Part shown: positions 42,579-50,969 of the stretch, one piece after another | Position numbering within the stretch: the first letter of the stretch is position 1 | Layout: every line of letters begins with the position of its first letter | NCBI GenBank assembly: GCA_913055605.1 | Contig: CAJXKJ010000008.1 | Span: forward strand, 1 to 64,000 | Length of the DNA stretch: 64,000 nucleotides | Source of the DNA: an uncultured Euryhalocaulis sp. | Lineage (GTDB): Bacteria; Pseudomonadota; Alphaproteobacteria; Caulobacterales; Maricaulaceae | Reading direction: 5' to 3' | Made by a program: the position numbers and the translations under genes | Notes under the pieces: generated by a model | What the model was told of the DNA's origin: nothing | What the model saw: only the letters and a program-made list of their open reading frames with translations | The model's database searches: none

Positions 42579-44852
42579 CTATTCGGCGCCCACCTCGTCA
42601 TGGATGCCGTCGCCTTCGGCGGGCTCTTCGTCCGGCGCGTCAGCGGCGGGCGCGGGGCCCAGCGCGGGGTTTTCCTCCAGCGCCATTTCCGCCAGCGAAA
42701 CGACATAGGCGCGCAAGGCGCGGCTGTCGTCCTCGTCCAGTTCCTCGGCGAAGCTGGCCATGCCGTTGCGCGCCAGCGCGCCGTCCAGCACGACGGAGTC
42801 GAAGGCCGGCTGGGCCTGCAGCCGCGCGCTGCGTCTGAGATCCGGGAAGGTCGAGCGCGAATTGCCGTCATTGCCGTGGCAGATCGAGCAGTTCTGGTCG
42901 TACAGCGCCTCGCCATGGGCGATCTCTTCGGCCTCCGCGAACTGGGCGGGCGGGTTGATCGGCGGGGGCACGTATTCGACCGGCTCGGGCAGGACCTCGC
43001 TGCCGCCCAGCTTGAAGACCAGAACGCGCGAATTGTTCGGCGCGTAATAATATTGCGACGCCCGGCCCGGGACGACGGCGACATATTGTTCGCCGTTCAT
43101 CTCATAGGAAATCGGGGCGGCGACGATGCCGGTCTGGGCGTCCCAGTTCCACAGCTTGGCGCCGTTGCGCGCGTCGAAGGCGGCGAATTCGGTATCGCCC
43201 GTGCCCTCGAAGACGAGGCCTCCGGCGGTGGCGACCGTGCCGCCGCTGCCGCCGCGCTCCACCCCGTGCTCCCACGCCTTTTCGCCGGTGACCGGGTTCC
43301 AGCCGATCAGGGAGCTGGAGAATTCGAAATTGAAATCCTCCGGCCGCGTATCGGCGAAGCGGCCGCCGGCGCCCATGTCGATGCCCAGATTGCCGCCGAC
43401 GTCGGACTCCTCGAAATCCTCCCGGTCCAGATAGGCGAAGCCGGAATAGCGGGTGGAGAAATAGACCAGCCCGGTTTCCGGATTGAACGACATGGGATGC
43501 CAGCTATGCGCGCCGGCCGGACCGGGCGTGACCCAGGCCGCCTCGTCGCCGCCCTCATAGCGGACGTCCGGATTGATGTTCGGGGCGCCGGTTTCGGGGT
43601 CCCAGCCCAGCGACCAGTTCTGCGGCACGAAGGGGGTGGCGGACAGGAACTGGCCGGACTCGGCGTCCAGCACATAGAAGATGCCGCCCTTGGTCGCCTG
43701 CATCAGCACGTGGCGCATCTGGCCGTCGATCTCCAGATCGGCGGTCATCAGCGGCGCGACGGTGTCGAAATCCCAGCTTTCGGCCGGCGTCGCCTGATAG
43801 TGCCAGCGGTATTCGCCGGTATCGATGTCCACCGCGACGATGGAGGCGATGAAGAGCTGTTCCCCCACCGGTCCGCCGCGATAGCCGGCGGTCCAGGGCG
43901 TGCCGTTGCCGGTGCCGAAATAGACCAGGCGGGTCTCAGGGTCGTACAGGATGCCGTCCCAGACCGTGCCGCCGGCGCCGCTGCCGACCTCCTCGAACTC
44001 GTCCCAGTTCCAGGTTTCGGCGGCCATCTGCAAAGCCGGCGTGTCGTTGAGGCCGAGCGCGGGATTGGTCGGCACGGTGTAGAAGCGCCATTCCTCCTCC
44101 CCCGTCTCGGCGTCGAAGGCGGCCAGATAGCCGCGCACGCCGAACTCCGCCCCGCCCTCGCCGATCAGGACCTTGCCCTCGGCCACGCGCGGGGCGCCGG
44201 AGATGGCGTAGCGCAGCGCCGGATCGAAGGTCTGGGTCGACCAGACCTCCTGCCCCGTGCCGGCGTCGAGCGCGACCAGACGGCCGTCCAGCACGCCGAC
44301 ATAGATCTTGCCGTTCCAGGCGGCGACGCCGCGATTGACCACGCCGCAGCAGATATCCTGCTGCCGCGCGCCGTCGATCATCGGGTCGTAATACCAGAGC
44401 TGTTCGCCCGTGGCGCCATCGAAGGCGTAGACCTTCGACCAGGCGGTGGAGACATAGAGCACGCCGTCGACGAAGAGCGGCGTGGATTGCTGGTTCTGGT
44501 TGGTGTCGAGGTCGGCGTACCAGGCCAGGCCCAGATCGGAGATGTTGGTGGTGTCGATCTGGTCCAGCGGGCTGAAATGCTGTTCCGAATAGGTGCGGCC
44601 GGTGGACATCCACTGGTCCGGCTCGGCGTCGGCGGCGAGCAGGCGCTCTGTGTCCACCGCGCCGAATTCGGGCCGGTCGGCGGATGCGGGCGCCGGCGCG
44701 GCCTCGGCCGTCTCGGCGGTCGCGGCTTCCGGCGTTTCGGAGGCCGCCGGCGCTTCGGCGGTCTGCGGGTCGCCGCAGGCGGCGAGCGCCAGCGCCAAAG
44801 CCGAGCCAAACGCGGCGGCGCGCAGGGCGCCGTTCGAGCCGATCGCTTGCAT
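42579..44852 (-). CDS. PQQ quinohemoprotein alcohol dehydrogenase, lanthanide-type, lipoprotein (copy G)
   Basis: A 757-residue enzyme and the first gene of the 20-kb array. Lipobox LAAC is followed by an Ala/Glu tether. C168-C169 (ICCGVVNRG), GEGGAEFGVRGY, GTGNGTPWT, and W360-D361-F362-D363. Overall it resembles copies C, D and F, yet has Asp at +2 like A and B, so the lanthanide signature appears in two separate lineages of this array. Heme motif CSICH at 655-659. Two ATG codons stand together; the second (44852) has the better spacing from GGGGAGGA. The upstream region holds an AT-rich stretch (GATAATATATATG) that could be the array promoter. Confidence 0.9.
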   Translation of the reverse strand: MQAIGSNGALRAAAFGSALALALAACGDPQTAEAPAASETPEAATAETAEAAPAPASADRPEFGAVDTERLLAADAEPDQWMSTGRTYSEQHFSPLDQIDTTNISDLGLAWYADLDTNQNQQSTPLFVDGVLYVSTAWSKVYAFDGATGEQLWYYDPMIDGARQQDICCGVVNRGVAAWNGKIYVGVLDGRLVALDAGTGQEVWSTQTFDPALRYAISGAPRVAEGKVLIGEGGAEFGVRGYLAAFDAETGEEEWRFYTVPTNPALGLNDTPALQMAAETWNWDEFEEVGSGAGGTVWDGILYDPETRLVYFGTGNGTPWTAGYRGGPVGEQLFIASIVAVDIDTGEYRWHYQATPAESWDFDTVAPLMTADLEIDGQMRHVLMQATKGGIFYVLDAESGQFLSATPFVPQNWSLGWDPETGAPNINPDVRYEGGDEAAWVTPGPAGAHSWHPMSFNPETGLVYFSTRYSGFAYLDREDFEESDVGGNLGIDMGAGGRFADTRPEDFNFEFSSSLIGWNPVTGEKAWEHGVERGGSGGTVATAGGLVFEGTGDTEFAAFDARNGAKLWNWDAQTGIVAAPISYEMNGEQYVAVVPGRASQYYYAPNNSRVLVFKLGGSEVLPEPVEYVPPPINPPAQFAEAEEIAHGEALYDQNCSICHGNDGNSRSTFPDLRRSARLQAQPAFDSVVLDGALARNGMASFAEELDEDDSRALRAYVVSLAEMALEENPALGPAPAADAPDEEPAEGDGIHDEVGAE

Positions 44853-45015
44853 CATATCCTCCCCAAACGCGCAGACGGCCTTCGGACGGGCCGCTCTTGC
44901 CGCATTCATATATATTATCGGGACAAACTGCGCCCGCCCCGCAAAGCGGCGCAAGTCACAACATTCTTAATTGCTTGTAATGGCCGCCCGGCGCGCGGCT
45001 GGGGGGACGAGCGCC

Positions 45016-45792
45016 CTAGCGGCGCAGATCGTCCCAGCGGCGCTGACGGGTCAGCATCGAGCGGGCGTATTCGATATTGTTGCGCGCCGCGTCCGGCGGC
45101 AGGTCGACCAGCGCCAGACGCTCGGCCTCCTCGAACTTGCCCTGATAGGCCAGCGCCAGCGCCAGATTCTGGCGCGCCTGGGCGGTCGCGCCCGGCAGGG
45201 ACGCGGCCTCGCGCAGCATGCGCTCGGCGGTCCCGGCCTCCCCGGACAGCATGTAGCTGACGCCCATATTGGTCAGGACCGTGGCGTTGCCGGGCGACAG
45301 CTCCAGCGCCTGGCGGTAGCGGCCCCGCGCCTCCTCGTAACGGTCGGACTGGTCGAGGGCGACGCCGAGCGTGGAATAGCCGCGCCAGTCGGACGGGGCG
45401 TAGGCGATGGCCTGCTCCAGCGGGCCGAGCGCGGCGGGGGGCCGGCCCTCGGCCAGGCGCGCGGAGGCCAGCGCGATCAGGAGGTCGACATCGCCCGGAT
45501 TCTGCTGGACCGCCAGTTCGGCGACCGCGCCGGCCTTGGCCGCGCTGCCCATGGCGCGCAGCGCCTTGGAAAATTCCAGCGCCGCCTCGCGGTCGACCGG
45601 ATTGCGTTCGTATTCGGCGTTCCAGAAGGTCGCCCGCGTGATCGGGTCCAGATCCGCCGCCGCGGCGCGCTGTTCGGCCGTCGCGCCCACAGGCGCCTCG
45701 GACGCGGCCACGGCGCCCCCGCCACTGGCAGCGCAGGCCGCAAAGAGGCTAAGGCTGGCGAAAGCGGAGACGATGGTAAGAACACGAATCAT
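45016..45792 (-). CDS. TPR-repeat lipoprotein (TadD-like)
   Basis: A 258-residue exported protein. The signal SAFASLSLFAAC ends in a lipobox. The rest is at least four tetratricopeptide repeats, for example GYSTLGVALDQSDRYEEARG followed by YRQALELSPGNATVLTNMGV and NLALALAYQGKFEEAERL. This matches TadD-type proteins of tight-adherence pilus systems, though no other tad gene is in the window, so a general scaffold role is equally possible. It is divergent from the M17 aminopeptidase gene. Confidence 0.8.
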   Translation of the reverse strand: MIRVLTIVSAFASLSLFAACAASGGGAVAASEAPVGATAEQRAAAADLDPITRATFWNAEYERNPVDREAALEFSKALRAMGSAAKAGAVAELAVQQNPGDVDLLIALASARLAEGRPPAALGPLEQAIAYAPSDWRGYSTLGVALDQSDRYEEARGRYRQALELSPGNATVLTNMGVSYMLSGEAGTAERMLREAASLPGATAQARQNLALALAYQGKFEEAERLALVDLPPDAARNNIEYARSMLTRQRRWDDLRR

Positions 45793-45892
45793 GACGGGCG
45801 CCGTTTTGCGTTTGGGCCGATGCTCCTGAAACGGGGTCAAGAATGCGTTAAAGGTTCGGTTCCGCCCGCCTTCGCCAGAAAGGACATTTCCC

Positions 45893-47272
45893 GTGCGTGA
45901 CATCCTGCCCAGTTCCGCCCCCGCCGGCGCCGTCGCCATCCATGCGGTCGAGAAGCCGGCTTTGGGGGCCTGGCTGGATGCGCGATCCGAAACGCTGCGC
46001 GCCTATGCGCGGGCGGCCGGCTTCCGCGCCGAGGCGGGCGAGGTGCTGCTGGCGCCCCTGCCGGACGGCGGGGTGGACCGGGTGCTGCTGGGCATGGGCG
46101 ACAGGCCGGACGCCTGGAGCTTCGCCGCGGCGGCGGAGAAGCTGCCGGCCGGCGACTATCGCCTCGGCTCCGCGCCCGACGGGGTGCGGGCGGACCGGAT
46201 CGCGCTGTCCTGGGCGCTCGGGACCTATGTGTTCGACCGGTACAAGAAATCGGAGCGCATCGCGCCGCGCCTGGCCCTGCCCGCCGGCGCGGACGCCAAA
46301 AAAATCGCCGATTTGTACGATTCCATCGCGCTGGCCCGCGACCTGGTGAACACGCCGGCCTCCGACATGGGGCCGGCCGAGCTGGAGGCCGCCGCCGAAC
46401 AGATCGCCGCCGAATTCGGGGCGGAGGTGCACAGCGTCGCCGGCGACGAATTGCTGGAGGCGAATTTCCCGCTGATCCACGCGGTCGGCCGGGCGTCGGA
46501 CCGCGCGCCGCGCCTGATCGAGCTGGAATGGGGCGACCCCGCCGCGCCGCACGTGGCGCTGGTCGGCAAGGGCGTGTGCTTCGATTCCGGCGGGCTGGAC
46601 ATCAAGCCGGCCGGGCCGATGCGCCTGATGAAGAAGGATATGGGCGGGGCGGCCAACACGCTGGCGCTGGCGCGGCTGGTGATGGCGTCGGGCCTGAACG
46701 TCCGCCTGCACATGATTCTGGCGGCGGTGGACAATTCCATCGCCGGCAACGCCTTCCGCCCCGGCGACGTGCTGGATTCCCGCGCCGGGCTGACGGTGGA
46801 GATCGACAATACCGACGCCGAGGGGCGGCTGGTGCTGGGCGACGCGCTGACCCGCGCGGGCGAGGAAAACCCGGCCCTGACGCTGGACTTCGCGACGCTG
46901 ACCGGGGCGGCGCGCGTCGCCATGGGGCCGCAGATCGCGCCGTTCTACACCGACGACGAGGCGCTGGCCGCCGAGATCGCGCAGGGCTCGGCGGCGATGT
47001 TCGACCCGGTGTGGCGGATGCCGTTGTGGCGCGGCTATGACGACCTGCTGAAAAGCCCGATCGCCGATCTGGTGAACTCGCCCGGCAACAGTTTCGCCGG
47101 GTCCATCGCCGCGGCGCTGTTCCTGCAACGCTTTGCGCCGACAGAAGGCTCCTGGGCGCATTTCGACATCTATGCCTGGAACGCCACGGCCCGGCCCGGC
47201 CGGCCGGTGGGCGGCGAGGCGCAGGGCATATTGTCCGCCTTCGACGTTCTGCAGAAACGGTTCGGCGCATGA
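45893..47272 (+). CDS. M17 leucyl aminopeptidase family protein
   Basis: A 459-residue cytoplasmic metallopeptidase. The catalytic domain has both metal-site signatures: KGVCFDSGGLDIKPAGPM followed by MKKDMGGAA, and NTDAEGRLVLGDAL. Residues ~1-150 form the shorter N-terminal domain. It removes N-terminal residues from peptides and probably forms a hexamer. Start GTG at 45893 with AAAGGA upstream. The stop overlaps the start of the NlpC/P60 gene by four bases; this pair is common in alphaproteobacteria. Confidence 0.9.
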   Translation: MRDILPSSAPAGAVAIHAVEKPALGAWLDARSETLRAYARAAGFRAEAGEVLLAPLPDGGVDRVLLGMGDRPDAWSFAAAAEKLPAGDYRLGSAPDGVRADRIALSWALGTYVFDRYKKSERIAPRLALPAGADAKKIADLYDSIALARDLVNTPASDMGPAELEAAAEQIAAEFGAEVHSVAGDELLEANFPLIHAVGRASDRAPRLIELEWGDPAAPHVALVGKGVCFDSGGLDIKPAGPMRLMKKDMGGAANTLALARLVMASGLNVRLHMILAAVDNSIAGNAFRPGDVLDSRAGLTVEIDNTDAEGRLVLGDALTRAGEENPALTLDFATLTGAARVAMGPQIAPFYTDDEALAAEIAQGSAAMFDPVWRMPLWRGYDDLLKSPIADLVNSPGNSFAGSIAAALFLQRFAPTEGSWAHFDIYAWNATARPGRPVGGEAQGILSAFDVLQKRFGA

Positions 47273-48138
47273 GCGTGAAGGTCGATCCGCGCGTGACCCC
47301 GGCCCGGCCGGACCTGGCCGCCGCCGAGCTGAAAGAGGTGGTCAGCGCCGACCGCTACGCCGATCCGGTCCGCTATACCTGCACGGTGGCCTCCGCCGCG
47401 ATCCGGCGCGCGCCAGGGGACACCGCGCCGATGGACGACCAGCTGCTGTTCGGCCAGGCGATGGACGTCTACGAGATTTCCAACGGATGGGCCTGGGGCC
47501 AGGCGCGGGCGGACAATTATGTCGGCTATGTCCGCGCCGACCAGATTTCGGATTTCGCCCAGGCGCCGACCCACCGCGTCTCGGCCCTGCGCGCCATCGC
47601 GTTTTCGGAGCCAGACCTGAAATCCCCGCCGCTGGGCCTGTACAGCATGAACTGCCGCATCGTCGCGCAGTCGCGCGAGGGCCGGTATGTGGGCGGCGCC
47701 GGGGCGGGCTGGATTTTCGAAGGCCATCTGGCGCCGCTGAACGGGCCGCGCCCGTCCGACCACGCGGCCGTCGCCGAACGCTTTCTGGGCGCGCCCTATC
47801 TGTGGGGCGGCAAGGAGAGTCTGGGCCTGGACTGTTCGGGCCTGGTGCAGATGGCGCTGACGGCCTGCGGCCATGCCTGCCCGCGCGACAGCGACCAGCA
47901 GGAAGCCTCGCTGGGCGCGCCGGTGGAATTCGACGCGGCGCTGTCAGGGCTGCAGCGCGGCGACCTCGTCTTCTGGAAGGGCCATGTCGGGATCATGCTG
48001 GACCCCGACCTGCTGATCCACGCCAACGCCCATCATATGGAAACGGCCGTCGAGCCGCTGGCCGAGGCGCAGGACCGCATCGCGTCCCGGCCCAGAGGCG
48101 GGCCGATCACCTCCATCCGCCGCCTGCAGGGGCGCTAG
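47269..48138 (+). CDS. NlpC/P60-family cysteine peptidase with SH3-like N-terminus
   Basis: A 289-residue protein. Two SH3-like regions occupy roughly 40-160 (IRRAPGDTAPMDDQLLFGQA and WAWGQARADNYVGYVRADQI). The NlpC/P60 domain follows: PYLWGGKESLGLDCSG with the catalytic Cys, RGDLVFWKGHVGIML with His, and LIHANAH with the third polar residue. Such enzymes cut gamma-D-glutamyl-diaminopimelate bonds in wall peptides. There is no signal peptide, so it may work on recycled muropeptides together with the coupled M17 aminopeptidase. Confidence 0.88.
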   Translation: MSVKVDPRVTPARPDLAAAELKEVVSADRYADPVRYTCTVASAAIRRAPGDTAPMDDQLLFGQAMDVYEISNGWAWGQARADNYVGYVRADQISDFAQAPTHRVSALRAIAFSEPDLKSPPLGLYSMNCRIVAQSREGRYVGGAGAGWIFEGHLAPLNGPRPSDHAAVAERFLGAPYLWGGKESLGLDCSGLVQMALTACGHACPRDSDQQEASLGAPVEFDAALSGLQRGDLVFWKGHVGIMLDPDLLIHANAHHMETAVEPLAEAQDRIASRPRGGPITSIRRLQGR

Positions 48139-48142
48139 CGCC

Positions 48143-48529
48143 ATGGCGGGTCTGTTCGAGGGCCGCTGTCTGTGCGGGGCGGTGCGCTATCGCGTCGCCG
48201 GGCCGCCGCGCAGCCCGCACTGGTGCCATTGCGAGATATGCCGGCGGGCGACCGGGGCGCCGGCCGCGGCCTGGGCCAATTTCCCGGTCGCCAGCCTGCA
48301 ATGGCTGGGCGCGGCGCCGGACTGGTACGAATCTTCGCCCAGGGTGCGGCGCGGTTTTTGCGGCGCATGCGGCGGGTCGCTGTGCACGCTGGAGGACGGC
48401 GATGCGCTGATCAGCATCCTGATCGGCTCGCTGGACCGGGCCGCCGAGGTGGCGCCGGACTATCATATCTGGACGCGCCGCCAGCTGCCCTGGCTGCAGA
48501 TCGCGGACGGCAAGCCGCGCCACCGCTAG
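48143..48529 (+). CDS. GFA-family zinc protein
   Basis: A 128-residue protein of the Gfa/CENP-V fold with the Cys sets GRCLCGAVRYRV, HWCHCEICRRATG and GFCGACGGSLC. It is a distant relative of the GFA protein at 29933 but sits in housekeeping surroundings, four bases after the NlpC/P60 gene. Several GFA members have no proven link to formaldehyde, and the role of this one is unknown. Confidence 0.82.
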   Translation: MAGLFEGRCLCGAVRYRVAGPPRSPHWCHCEICRRATGAPAAAWANFPVASLQWLGAAPDWYESSPRVRRGFCGACGGSLCTLEDGDALISILIGSLDRAAEVAPDYHIWTRRQLPWLQIADGKPRHR

Positions 48530-48540
48530 GCGCGCCCGCC

Positions 48541-49296
48541 TCAGCTGCGCTCCGGCGTTCCGCCGGCGGCGCGCACCAGGTCCTCCAATGCGTCGCCGGC
48601 GCGGGCGAGCGCCGCCTCGTCGGTGCTGCGCGCCACGATGTTCACGCCGCGGCTCTTTTCGGTGAAATAGGGATAGGAGCCGATCTGCACGCCGCATTCG
48701 TCCTGGACCCGGACCATGCCGTCGGCGAGGTCGCTTTCGCGCAGGCCCGCCGCCCCGACGGTGAGGGAGCGGATCACCGCCCCGCCCTCGATCCGCTCCG
48801 GCAGGTCCTCCAGCATCGCGCGCATGATGTTCGGCACGCCGGCCATGACGAAGACATTGCCGATCTGGAATCCGGGCGCGCCCGTCGAAGCGTTGACGAT
48901 CAGGCTGGCGCCGTCGGGAATTCGCGCCATGCGGCGGCGGTTGTCATCCTCCGGCCGGTCCAGCGCCCGGCCGTAATGGCTCTCCATCACCGCCAGGGCG
49001 TCCGCCCGCTCTGCGATCGGCACACCGAAGGCCGCGGCGACCGAGTCCGCCGTGATGTCGTCATGGGTCGGGCCGATGCCGCCGGTGGTCAGCACATAGT
49101 CATAGCGGCCGCGCAGGGCGTTCAGCGCCGCCACGATCTCCTCCTGGATGTCCGGCACGGCGCGCGCCTCGCGCACCTGGACGCCGAGCGCGCCCAGGAA
49201 GGTGGCGATGGCCTGCAGATTGGCGTCCTGCGTGCGGCCGGAGAGCAATTCGTCCCCGATCAGCAGCACGCCGGCGGTTACGGTCCTTCCGGACAT
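48541..49296 (-). CDS. CinA/MoaB-type molybdopterin-binding domain protein
   Basis: A 251-residue protein with the N-terminal domain of competence/damage-inducible protein A. The signature GVLLIGDELLSGRTQDANLQ starts it, and TTGGIGPTHDDITADSVAAA forms the phosphate- or cofactor-binding loop. It lacks the C-terminal nicotinamide deamidase domain of full CinA. In alphaproteobacteria such short forms are widespread and of unclear role. ATG at 49296 has GAGGGAT upstream; a longer frame begins with an unlikely Pro/Arg-rich leader. Confidence 0.88.
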   Translation of the reverse strand: MSGRTVTAGVLLIGDELLSGRTQDANLQAIATFLGALGVQVREARAVPDIQEEIVAALNALRGRYDYVLTTGGIGPTHDDITADSVAAAFGVPIAERADALAVMESHYGRALDRPEDDNRRRMARIPDGASLIVNASTGAPGFQIGNVFVMAGVPNIMRAMLEDLPERIEGGAVIRSLTVGAAGLRESDLADGMVRVQDECGVQIGSYPYFTEKSRGVNIVARSTDEAALARAGDALEDLVRAAGGTPERS

Positions 49297-49417
49297 GGGA
49301 ATCCCTCGCGGCGGACGGGGAATATACGCGCCGCGCACGCCCCGCCCAGCGAAACTGTGAGAAAAGGCCGCGTCCGGCGTTTAAGCGCCCCCGGTCCCGC
49401 GCTATATATTTGGGTCA

Positions 49418-50251
49418 ATGAACTATATCCAGGCAGACCTCGCGACCCCCGCCCGCGGCCAGATTCGGCTGCACGACGAATCCGCATTCGAAGGCATGCG
49501 CCGCGCCGGGCGTCTGGCGGCCGAGTGCCTGGACCTGCTGGTTCTGGAGGCCAAGCCCGGCGTCACCACCGGCTATCTGGACGATCTGGCGCGCAAATTC
49601 GCGTTCGAAAAGGGCGCGACGCCGGCCTGCCTGCATTATCGCGGCTACCGCAACACGATCTGCACCTCGATCAATCACGTCGTCTGTCACGGCATTCCGA
49701 ACGACAAGCCGCTGCGCGACGGCGACATCATGAATATCGACGTGACGCTGATCGTCGACGGCTGGCACGGCGACACCTCGCGCATGGTCATCCTGGGCGG
49801 GGCCAAGCGGCGGGCAGAGCGTCTGGTGGAAATCACCTATGAAGCGCTGATGCGCGGGATCGAGGCGGCGCGCCCCGGCGGGACGCTGGGCGATATCGGC
49901 GCGGCGATCCAGGAATTCGCGGAGGGCGAGCGCTGCTCCGTGGTGCGGGATTTCTGCGGCCACGGCATCGGCCGGCTGTTCCACGACGCGCCGAACGTGG
50001 TGCATTTCGGGGAGCGCGGGCGCGGCTATGAGCTGCGCCCCGGCATGTTCTTCACCATCGAACCGATGATCAATCTGGGCAAGCCGGGCGTGAAAATCCT
50101 GGACGACGGCTGGACCGCGGTGACGCGCGACCGGTCCCTGTCCGCCCAGTTCGAACACACGGTCGGCATCACCGAGAGCGGGGTGGAGGTGTTCACCCGC
50201 TCCCCCGCCGGCCTGGACTGTCCGCCTTACGACAAGCCCGCGGCGGCCTGA
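49418..50251 (+). CDS. map: Methionine aminopeptidase, type I
   Basis: A 277-residue enzyme that removes the initiator Met from new proteins. The five metal ligands are in NIDVTLIVDGWHGDTSRM (two Asp), CGHGIGRLFHDAPNV (His), FFTIEPMINLG (Glu) and AQFEHTVGIT (Glu). Length and motifs are those of the bacterial type Ia/Ib enzymes. The upstream gap (49297-49417) is a shared promoter region with the divergent CinA-type gene. It is followed by radC after 13 bases. Confidence 0.95.
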   Translation: MNYIQADLATPARGQIRLHDESAFEGMRRAGRLAAECLDLLVLEAKPGVTTGYLDDLARKFAFEKGATPACLHYRGYRNTICTSINHVVCHGIPNDKPLRDGDIMNIDVTLIVDGWHGDTSRMVILGGAKRRAERLVEITYEALMRGIEAARPGGTLGDIGAAIQEFAEGERCSVVRDFCGHGIGRLFHDAPNVVHFGERGRGYELRPGMFFTIEPMINLGKPGVKILDDGWTAVTRDRSLSAQFEHTVGITESGVEVFTRSPAGLDCPPYDKPAAA

Positions 50252-50264
50252 GCGGGGCGCGCAT

Positions 50265-50945
50265 TTGGCGGACGAGCCGCATTATCTCGGCCACCGCCAG
50301 CGCCTTCGCGAGCGCTTTATCGAGCGCGGACCGGAATCCCTCGCCGATTACGAGCTGATGGAGCTGCTGCTGGCGCGGGCGCTGCCGCGCCGCGACGTGA
50401 AGCCCATCGCCAAATCCCTGATCGAGACGTTCGGCGGCTTCGCCGAGGCGCTGTCCGCGCCGGTGGAGCGGCTGACCGAGGTGAAGGGGATCGGCACGCA
50501 GGCGGCGATCGAGCTGAAGGTCGCGGCGGAGGCCGCGGTGCGGTTTTCCCGTGCCGGGGTGATGGGCCGCCCCGTCATCTCCTCCTGGACCGCGCTGCTG
50601 GATTATTGCCGCACGCGCCTGGCCTATAAGGGCAAGGAGGAGTTCCACGTCCTGTTCCTGGACAAGAAGAACCGCCTGATCGCCGACGAATTGCAGGGCG
50701 CCGGCACGATCGACCACGCCCCGGTCTATCCGCGCGAGGTGATGTCGCGGGCGCTGGCCATCGGGGCGACCTCCATCATCCTGGTGCACAACCATCCGTC
50801 GGGCGACGCGACGCCCTCCATGGCCGATATCGAGATGACGCGGAAAGTGGCGGACGCCGGCAAGCCGCTGGGCGTGGTGGTGCACGACCATCTGGTGATC
50901 GGGCGCGAGGGCACGGCGAGCTTCAAGGCGCTGGGCCTGCTCTGA
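50265..50945 (+). CDS. radC: RadC family JAB-domain protein
   Basis: A 226-residue protein. A helix-hairpin-helix-like N-terminus (DYELMELLLARALPRRDV and LTEVKGIGTQAAIELK) is followed by the MPN/JAMM domain with EFHVLFLDKKN and the metal motif HNHPSGDATPS. Despite its name, a direct DNA-repair role is not proven for the family. Start is TTG at 50265 after AGCGGGGCG. It converges with the FlaEY-like gene. Confidence 0.92.
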   Translation: MADEPHYLGHRQRLRERFIERGPESLADYELMELLLARALPRRDVKPIAKSLIETFGGFAEALSAPVERLTEVKGIGTQAAIELKVAAEAAVRFSRAGVMGRPVISSWTALLDYCRTRLAYKGKEEFHVLFLDKKNRLIADELQGAGTIDHAPVYPREVMSRALAIGATSIILVHNHPSGDATPSMADIEMTRKVADAGKPLGVVVHDHLVIGREGTASFKALGLL

Positions 50946-50969
50946 CTCCCCTGCCCCCTGCTCTGATCC

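Noticed and set aside
24202-44852. Methanol dehydrogenase (mxa/xox) cluster
   Set aside because: All six enzymes have a fused C-terminal cytochrome c domain and type II features; no mxaG/xoxG or mxaJ/xoxJ partner is present.
24202-44852. Repeated short motifs in the PQQ genes as a CRISPR or tandem repeat array
   Set aside because: The repeats are conserved coding motifs of paralogous propeller blades, with irregular spacing and intact reading frames.
40160-45260. Very long open frames on the plus strand opposite PQQ genes F and G (up to ~1,000 codons)
   Set aside because: They are Arg/Ala/Gly/Val-rich shadows of high-GC codon use in the opposite genes, lack ribosome sites and have no recognisable domain.
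48143-48529. Linking this GFA protein to the lignin locus
   Set aside because: It is more than 3 kb outside the locus, in an operon-like set with an NlpC/P60 hydrolase and M17 peptidase, and is only distantly similar to the GFA protein at 29933.
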